Assembly (NCBI GenBank): GCA_016301965.1
Contig: JAEDOO010000056.1
Span: 1 to 10,954 of the forward strand
Reading direction: 5' to 3'
Origin: Lachnospiraceae bacterium
Lineage (GTDB): Bacteria; Bacillota; Clostridia; Lachnospirales; Lachnospiraceae
Length of the DNA stretch: 10,954 bases
Position 1 is the stretch's first letter. Each line of letters begins with the position of its first letter. The translations under genes were made by a program, and so were the position numbers. Shown here in pieces: positions 6,953 to 10,954 of this stretch. The notes beneath the pieces were generated by a model. The model had not been told where the DNA came from, did no database searches, and worked only from the letters and a program-made list of their open reading frames with translations.

Positions 6953-7439
6953 TGTCAACATCTCCTGCTTCTTTTATAAACGCGTCGTAAAGCGCCTTAT
7001 CCGTTTCCGGACTGCTCTTTTCTGCCATGATTCTTCCTGCCGCTTCCACAGCCAGATCCATGATCTGCACATGCAGCTCATCCATCTGTTTCTCGCGCTC
7101 TGTGGCGATAGCCTTTTCCGCACCGGCTTTCATCGCCTCCGCATCGGCTGCCGCACGGGCCATGATTTTATTATACTCCGCACGGGCTCTGCTCTTTGCT
7201 TCTTTTACGATCTGAACAGAAGTCTCATTGGCATTTTCCAGGCTCTTTTCATATTCCTTTTTGAGCCTGTCTGCCTCTTCCTGTGCTTTGGCCACGCTGG
7301 CATTTTTTTCCTCCAGCAAAGCCTGTCTGGCATCAATGATCCTGGTCACACGGCCAAAGACAAACTTTTTCATCAGCACATAAAGAACCAGCAAATTGAC
7401 AACGACGCAAACAAAGTTCACTATGTCGAACTTTAACAT
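6936..7439 (-). CDS. atpF: ATP synthase Fo subunit b
   Basis: Subunit b forms the peripheral stalk that links the membrane sector to delta and alpha. The 167-residue protein has one N-terminal transmembrane helix (about residues 5-25, hydrophobic with a KKFVFGR boundary) and then a long, highly charged helical region rich in Lys, Glu and Ala (about residues 35-145), which is the dimeric coiled coil. The length is normal. The start is supported by an AAGGCGG-type site upstream, with a 22-base gap to atpE. The 3' end overlaps the delta-alpha gene, whose ribosome binding site lies inside atpF. The delta domain that follows is the normal binding partner of the b C-terminus. Confidence 0.95.
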   Translation of the reverse strand: MLKFDIVNFVCVVVNLLVLYVLMKKFVFGRVTRIIDARQALLEEKNASVAKAQEEADRLKKEYEKSLENANETSVQIVKEAKSRARAEYNKIMARAAADAEAMKAGAEKAIATEREKQMDELHVQIMDLAVEAAGRIMAEKSSPETDKALYDAFIKEAGDVDNAKNE

Positions 7440-7461
7440 TGTCTATACCGCCTTTCTATCG

Positions 7462-7683
7462 TTATGCTCCCAGGAAAAGAATGATCAGAACGCCGATAAC
7501 GAAACCGTAAACGGCGGTTGCCTCTGCCAGAGCGGCACCGATCAGCATGGTGGAACGGATATCTCCGGCCGCTTCCGGCTGACGGGCAATAGCTTCTACT
7601 GCCTTACCTGTAGCAATACCAATACCTACACCTGCACCTACGCCTGCAAGAGCTGCGATAGCTGCGCCAATTGCTGTAAACAT
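7462..7683 (-). CDS. atpE: ATP synthase Fo subunit c, proton type
   Basis: Subunit c forms the rotating membrane ring. The 73-residue hairpin has two hydrophobic helices joined by the conserved polar loop ARQPEA (residues 33-38). The ion-binding carboxylate is E54 in GAALAEATAVYG. Compared with sodium-binding c subunits such as that of Ilyobacter, the helix-1 glutamine is replaced by I21 (GVGIG) and the serine after the glutamate is A55. I therefore infer proton rather than sodium coupling. AGGAG lies nine bases before the ATG within a 59-base spacer after atpB; such spacers often give c the higher expression its ring needs. Confidence 0.96.
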   Translation of the reverse strand: MFTAIGAAIAALAGVGAGVGIGIATGKAVEAIARQPEAAGDIRSTMLIGAALAEATAVYGFVIGVLIILFLGA

Positions 7684-7742
7684 AATCTTATTCTCCTTTT
7701 CTCAAAAAAATCTTTCCTAAAATTTACTAAACAAACGCTCTC

Positions 7743-8426
7743 TTACTCCACTGCCTCCGCAATATACATGGATGTCAGCAGGGTAAATACGTATACCTGG
7801 ATCAGTCCGTCGAAGAAATCAAAATATAACGAGAACGGAACCGGTATAATGATCCGCACCAGCCCCTCGATCATACACATGATGATAAATGCGCCGAGCA
7901 CATTACCAAACAGTCGCATACAGAGGGATACAGGTTTGATAAAAAGTTCCAGAATGTTCATGGGCAGCATGGCGGGCATGGGCTCCAGAAAGCTGTGCAG
8001 CCAGCCTTTCACGCCTTTCGTCTGAATTCCGGCCATCTGTACGAGCACGATGGACATAACAGCCAAAGCAGCCGTAACTGTAAGATCTTTCGTCGGCGGC
8101 TTGATGCCAAATACATAAAAGATATTCGCCAGTGCGACATAGCAGGCAATGGTCATCATGTACGGTGCGTACCGTTTTCCTTTCGGACTTAGAGGGCCCT
8201 CAAAAAATTTCTGCAGCCAGAGTACGAATGACTCCACGGCCAGCTGACGTCTGGAGGGATTCTCTACTCTGAACCCGCTGGTCAAAACCACTCCCAGTAC
8301 CAGCAACAAAATACTTATGAACAAAGTAACAATGACCGATTCATGAATTCCGACACCGCCGATATTGATGATTTCACATTCCAGTTCTTCCTGAATCGTT
8401 GAAATATAGGCTTCCAAATATGTCAC
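7743..8426 (-). CDS. atpB: ATP synthase Fo subunit a
   Basis: Subunit a provides the two half-channels that carry protons to and from the c-ring. The 227-residue protein has about five hydrophobic helices (roughly residues 29-50, 88-108, 116-135, 157-190 and 205-224). The essential helix-4 arginine is R171 in SLCMRLFGN, and the C-terminal helix reads FTLLTSMYIAEAVE, as is usual in the family. The start appears to be GTG at 8424-8426, preceded by a purine-rich GGAAAGGAA that sits very close to the codon; no upstream ATG fits better. It is the first gene of the operon: no atpI or other small gene lies in the 571 bases upstream. Confidence 0.95.
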   Translation of the reverse strand: MTYLEAYISTIQEELECEIINIGGVGIHESVIVTLFISILLLVLGVVLTSGFRVENPSRRQLAVESFVLWLQKFFEGPLSPKGKRYAPYMMTIACYVALANIFYVFGIKPPTKDLTVTAALAVMSIVLVQMAGIQTKGVKGWLHSFLEPMPAMLPMNILELFIKPVSLCMRLFGNVLGAFIIMCMIEGLVRIIIPVPFSLYFDFFDGLIQVYVFTLLTSMYIAEAVE

Positions 8427-8489
8427 TTCCTTTCCAGCCAGGATATCGTTTGAATATCAGTTTGCTGACATTCTCTCGAATACGGTATA

Positions 8490-8495
8490 ATCATA
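8490..8495 (-). promoter_or_regulatory. Candidate -10 element of the atp operon promoter
   Basis: The minus strand reads TATGAT here (5 of 6 matches to TATAAT) in an A/T-rich context about 64 bases before the atpB start. No convincing -35 lies 17 bases upstream. An alternative weak pair, TTGTCT with TTTACT 17 bases apart, occurs slightly further upstream. The operon must start somewhere in this gap, but the exact site is not clear from sequence. Confidence 0.25.
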
Positions 8496-8497
8496 CT

Positions 8498-8701
8498 ATT
8501 TTTTACAGAAAAATCCATAGTAAAATTTACTTAAAATAAGAAGACAATCAGTTTTTTTCTGTGTGTTATCCCCTTGGTGCCTGTCTTTTTCAAATTGTCT
8601 GAATTATCTATTCAATTTATACAATTCATCTCCGCTGTCTGAAAGTCAAAATGTCAACTGTTATTTTGGCTTTTTTGTCGATTTATCCATTTTTTACAGA
8701 A
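8498..8701 (+). repeat. Pair of 13-bp A/T-rich direct repeats
   Basis: The 13-mer ATTTTTTACAGAA occurs identically at 8498-8510 and 8689-8701, 191 bases apart, in an A/T-rich stretch beside the DnaA-box cluster. Between the copies there is no gene I can support. Such stretches could be duplex-unwinding DNA if the cluster is an origin, but a chance repeat in A/T-rich DNA is also possible. Confidence 0.4.
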
Positions 8702-8752
8702 CATTCGTTTGTCTTTTGCATTATGTAAATCGCAAAATCCTGGGGATTATTT

Positions 8753-8892
8753 TGTGGATAATGTGGATAACTCTGTGCATAACCGAGTTTTCCCTGTTTT
8801 TTAGCGGTTTTATGTGTGGATAACCAGATTTGTTTTCCACAGTTATCGACACCCTTTATTTGGCATCGACATATTTTTGTGCAGTTTCCACA
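8753..8892. other. DnaA-box cluster, candidate replication origin or DnaA-binding locus
   Basis: Four exact matches to the DnaA box TTATNCACA lie on the minus strand at 8753-8761, 8762-8770 (directly abutting), 8774-8782 and 8815-8823, all within 71 bases. Near matches on the plus strand follow at 8833-8841 (TTTTCCACA), 8843-8851 (TTATCGACA) and 8884-8892 (GTTTCCACA). Weaker forms occur at 8566-8574 and 8683-8691. The left flank is A/T-rich, and the neighbouring genes diverge from the gap, as is common around an origin. Against oriC: dnaA, dnaN and rpmH are not present, and hand counts on scattered lines show no clear GC-skew switch. The rest of the 8427-8997 gap holds no gene I can support. 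Confidence 0.65.
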
Positions 8893-8997
8893 ATCTGACA
8901 ATTCATGGGGATTTATCTGTTCTTTCAACATTCCGTCATAGGACAGACCGCCTCGTCATACATTGCTATCAAGGCACACTATCCCAGGGAAGGATTT

Positions 8998-10752
8998 ATG
9001 TCAGAAAAAATTTCATACAGAAAAAACAGGTCTCTGCTTTTTTCCGTTATTGTCATTATTCTCATTTTATCTGCATCCATAACCGTTCGTTTTCTTTTCA
9101 CGGACAGTCTGGCTTTTAACCGGTTCACAGAACTGTACTGCCGGCAGCTTTTGTCCCAGGATACACTTTCTTTACATTACACTCTGGCTGATCCCAAAGC
9201 CCGGGGAATTTCCTGTGGCACGGTCACTCTGGGAAATTTTCCTTCCGCAGATGATACATCTGCCAGAGCATCCCTTGAAAATCAGTCTGCTCTTCTTTCC
9301 TCCTTTGATCCGGATCGTCTGTCGGATAAGCAGGCGTTGATTCTTAATATAATGAGCTGGCAGAATTCTCTGGAAAAAAAGCTGCAGAACGGCTGTATAT
9401 TTTTAGAACAGCCCAGTTCCAGCCTCGGTATACAGGCTCAACTGCCCATTCTCCTTGCGGAATATGAATTTCGCTGTCGTGAGGATATTGATACATATTT
9501 TCTTCTCCTTGAAGATACGGACCGTTATCTTCGGGAATATCTTTCCTGGCAACAGGAAAAGGCTGCTCAGGGAATTATTCCTGCCACGGAAACGCTGGAC
9601 AGTCTGATCGATCAGTGCCGGGAATTTCTCGGAGAGGAGAGCCGCGAACACTTTCTGCAGACGGTTTTTGTCTCCCGATGCCGGGACTGTGATTTTCTGT
9701 CCGAAGAAGAGCGGAGTTCTCTGGAAGACCAGCATTTCTCTCTGCTGACAGATCACGTTTATGTGGCCTATCATACGCTGATCTCCGGCTTTCAGGCCAT
9801 GCGAGACGGTGCCGGGGCTCTTACCGGTCTTTGCGCGTATCCCGGAGGCCGCGGCTACTATGAGACCTATGTACAATATATCTGCGGTACGGATCTCTCA
9901 CTGGAGGAAATACGCCTGCGCCTGTACACACAGCTCATCTCCGATGTCCAGGCGGTCAGACAGCTTGATCTTACTGCCCTGAACGGCTCTTCCCCCTATG
10001 ATCATATGGATGCTGCCGATATGGTGACAGAACTGAGTGAGCGCATAACATCATGTTTTCCTGAAGGGCCAAAGGTCTCCTGGACCCTCAAAGAAGTCTC
10101 CCCTGAGCTTTCTTCCTATGCCAGTCCTGCCTTTTATATGGTTCCCCCCACGGATGATCTGACAGAAAATACGATCTATCTGAACCCGCAAAATGAACTC
10201 TCCGGCTTCTCTTTGTACACAACACTGGCCCACGAAGGTTTCCCCGGTCATCTGTACCAGAATACCTATTATTACAGCAGACGGCCTCCTCTGATCCGGC
10301 GACTGCTCTCCTTTGGCGGCTACACAGAGGGCTGGGCTACCTATACGGAATCTCTGATCTGTGAGCTTTCGGGCAAGACATGGGATGGTGCTAAGGTTTA
10401 CTGGCTGGACCGTTCTTTGAATCTCTGTGTAGCCTCTCTTCTGGATATCGGTATTCACGGGGAAGGGTGGGATATTGACAAAACATTAAGCTTTCTCGCA
10501 GATATCGGCATCACAGATGCGGCTGCCGGCAAGGAGCTGTATCAGTATATTGTGGAGAATCCGGGGAATTATCTTCGCTATTATCTGGGATGCCTTTCGT
10601 TTCTGGATCTTCGGGCGGAATGCAAAAAGGAGTTGGGGGCTGATTTTTCTCTGACTGAATTTCACCGGGCGGTTCTGGAGGCGGGACCGTGTCCGTTTTC
10701 CATTCTGAGGGTGCAGGTCCAAAAGCAGCTTGAGCTTAATAGGGACGCATAA
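8998..10752 (+). CDS. Membrane-anchored DUF885 family putative metallopeptidase
   Basis: The protein matches the DUF885 family, putative zinc peptidases that remain poorly characterised. I chose the ATG at 8998-9000 (584 residues) because AGGGAAGG lies just upstream; an in-frame ATG at 8905 lacks a site and would put 31 unlikely residues before the membrane helix. A basic N-terminus and one transmembrane helix (about residues 13-34) suggest an extracellular enzyme tethered to the membrane; there is no lipobox cysteine. The family signature HEGFPGH is at residues 412-418, and EGWATYTE begins at residue 444. These hold the likely metal ligands and catalytic glutamate, by analogy. The end (GPCPFSILRVQVQKQL) also fits the family. 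The substrate is unknown. It appears monocistronic, and a palindromic element starts 13 bases after the stop. Confidence 0.88.
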   Translation: MSEKISYRKNRSLLFSVIVIILILSASITVRFLFTDSLAFNRFTELYCRQLLSQDTLSLHYTLADPKARGISCGTVTLGNFPSADDTSARASLENQSALLSSFDPDRLSDKQALILNIMSWQNSLEKKLQNGCIFLEQPSSSLGIQAQLPILLAEYEFRCREDIDTYFLLLEDTDRYLREYLSWQQEKAAQGIIPATETLDSLIDQCREFLGEESREHFLQTVFVSRCRDCDFLSEEERSSLEDQHFSLLTDHVYVAYHTLISGFQAMRDGAGALTGLCAYPGGRGYYETYVQYICGTDLSLEEIRLRLYTQLISDVQAVRQLDLTALNGSSPYDHMDAADMVTELSERITSCFPEGPKVSWTLKEVSPELSSYASPAFYMVPPTDDLTENTIYLNPQNELSGFSLYTTLAHEGFPGHLYQNTYYYSRRPPLIRRLLSFGGYTEGWATYTESLICELSGKTWDGAKVYWLDRSLNLCVASLLDIGIHGEGWDIDKTLSFLADIGITDAAAGKELYQYIVENPGNYLRYYLGCLSFLDLRAECKKELGADFSLTEFHRAVLEAGPCPFSILRVQVQKQLELNRDA

Positions 10753-10765
10753 AAGGAGGGGCAGC

Positions 10766-10954
10766 GGCAGGAGGGCGGGCACCGTGGGAGGGCGGGAAAG
10801 TATGCTGTAATTTTCAAAACGATTAAAGCGCGCCTTTAGCTTCGAAAAGATCCAGTGCCTACGGAGACTTACGCGTGAAGGCATTCCTGAACGCGTTAGT
10901 CGCAGTTGGCACTTAGCTTTTCGAAGCGTTGCGCTTGTTTTGAAAACCACAGCA
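10766..10954 (+). repeat. Palindromic element, copy 4, cut by the window end
   Basis: The core at 10821-10936 is nearly identical to copy 3 in the same orientation, with differences mainly in the unpaired parts (for example CGCCT for CGGTC, and a G for A near 10864). The inner 18 bases of the arms, 10803-10820 and 10937-10954, pair except at 10809/10948 and 10810/10947, both A opposite C, which read as G-U wobbles in a minus-strand transcript. The left arm is G-rich (10766-10800) and begins GGCAG, so its outer part differs from the other copies. The right arm continues beyond the window. The element follows the DUF885 stop codon by 13 bases. Confidence 0.88.

Noticed and set aside
5558..6979. 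A 473-codon open frame on the plus strand opposite the delta-alpha gene
   Set aside because: It is antisense to conserved alpha and delta coding sequence; its translation resembles no family I know and the length follows from codon bias.
8683..8931. Small minus-strand frame (82 codons) within the DnaA-box gap
   Set aside because: It reads through the DnaA boxes, has no ribosome binding site that I can see, and resembles no known protein.
8905..8997. Upstream ATG at 8905 as the DUF885 start
   Set aside because: There is no good ribosome binding site and it would place 31 extra residues before the membrane helix; the ATG at 8998 has AGGGAAGG at good spacing.

Overview
The window looks like the chromosome of a Clostridia member, most likely Lachnospiraceae. 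I infer this from Firmicutes-style AGGAG/GGAGG ribosome binding sites, a clostridial-type F1Fo ATP synthase operon, a YugP-like zinc peptidase, a DUF885 membrane-anchored peptidase, and an intergenic palindromic repeat whose spurious translations resemble hypothetical proteins I associate with that family. This placement is from memory, not from a search.

Layout, left to right: a manganese efflux pump gene mntP (+); a convergent intergenic gap holding one complete palindromic element and one half element; a membrane zinc metallopeptidase gene (-); a gap with that gene's promoter, a second complete palindromic element and the ATP synthase terminator; the ATP synthase operon on the minus strand (transcribed atpB-atpE-atpF-atpHA-atpG-atpD-atpC, with no atpI); a 571-bp AT-rich gap with a dense DnaA-box cluster; a DUF885 peptidase gene (+); and a fourth palindromic element cut by the window end.

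The seven ATP synthase genes encode a whole proton-type enzyme: Fo (a, c, b) and F1 (delta, alpha, gamma, beta, epsilon). They are tightly packed, with overlaps or short gaps suggesting translational coupling. The main oddity is that delta and alpha are one continuous reading frame. This conflicts with the 1:3 delta:alpha stoichiometry of F1 unless alpha is also made from an internal start or the product is cleaved.

The most unusual signal is the family of about 208-bp palindromic elements. Two complete copies lie in opposite orientation, have almost unrelated outer arms that are each nearly perfectly self-complementary, and differ in the core mainly by paired changes (four compensatory base pairs). 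This points to selection, or a copying mechanism, acting on the fold rather than the sequence. All four copies lie just 3' of genes. A second signal is the DnaA-box cluster between the divergent atp operon and DUF885 gene, which resembles a replication origin or DnaA-binding locus without dnaA beside it.
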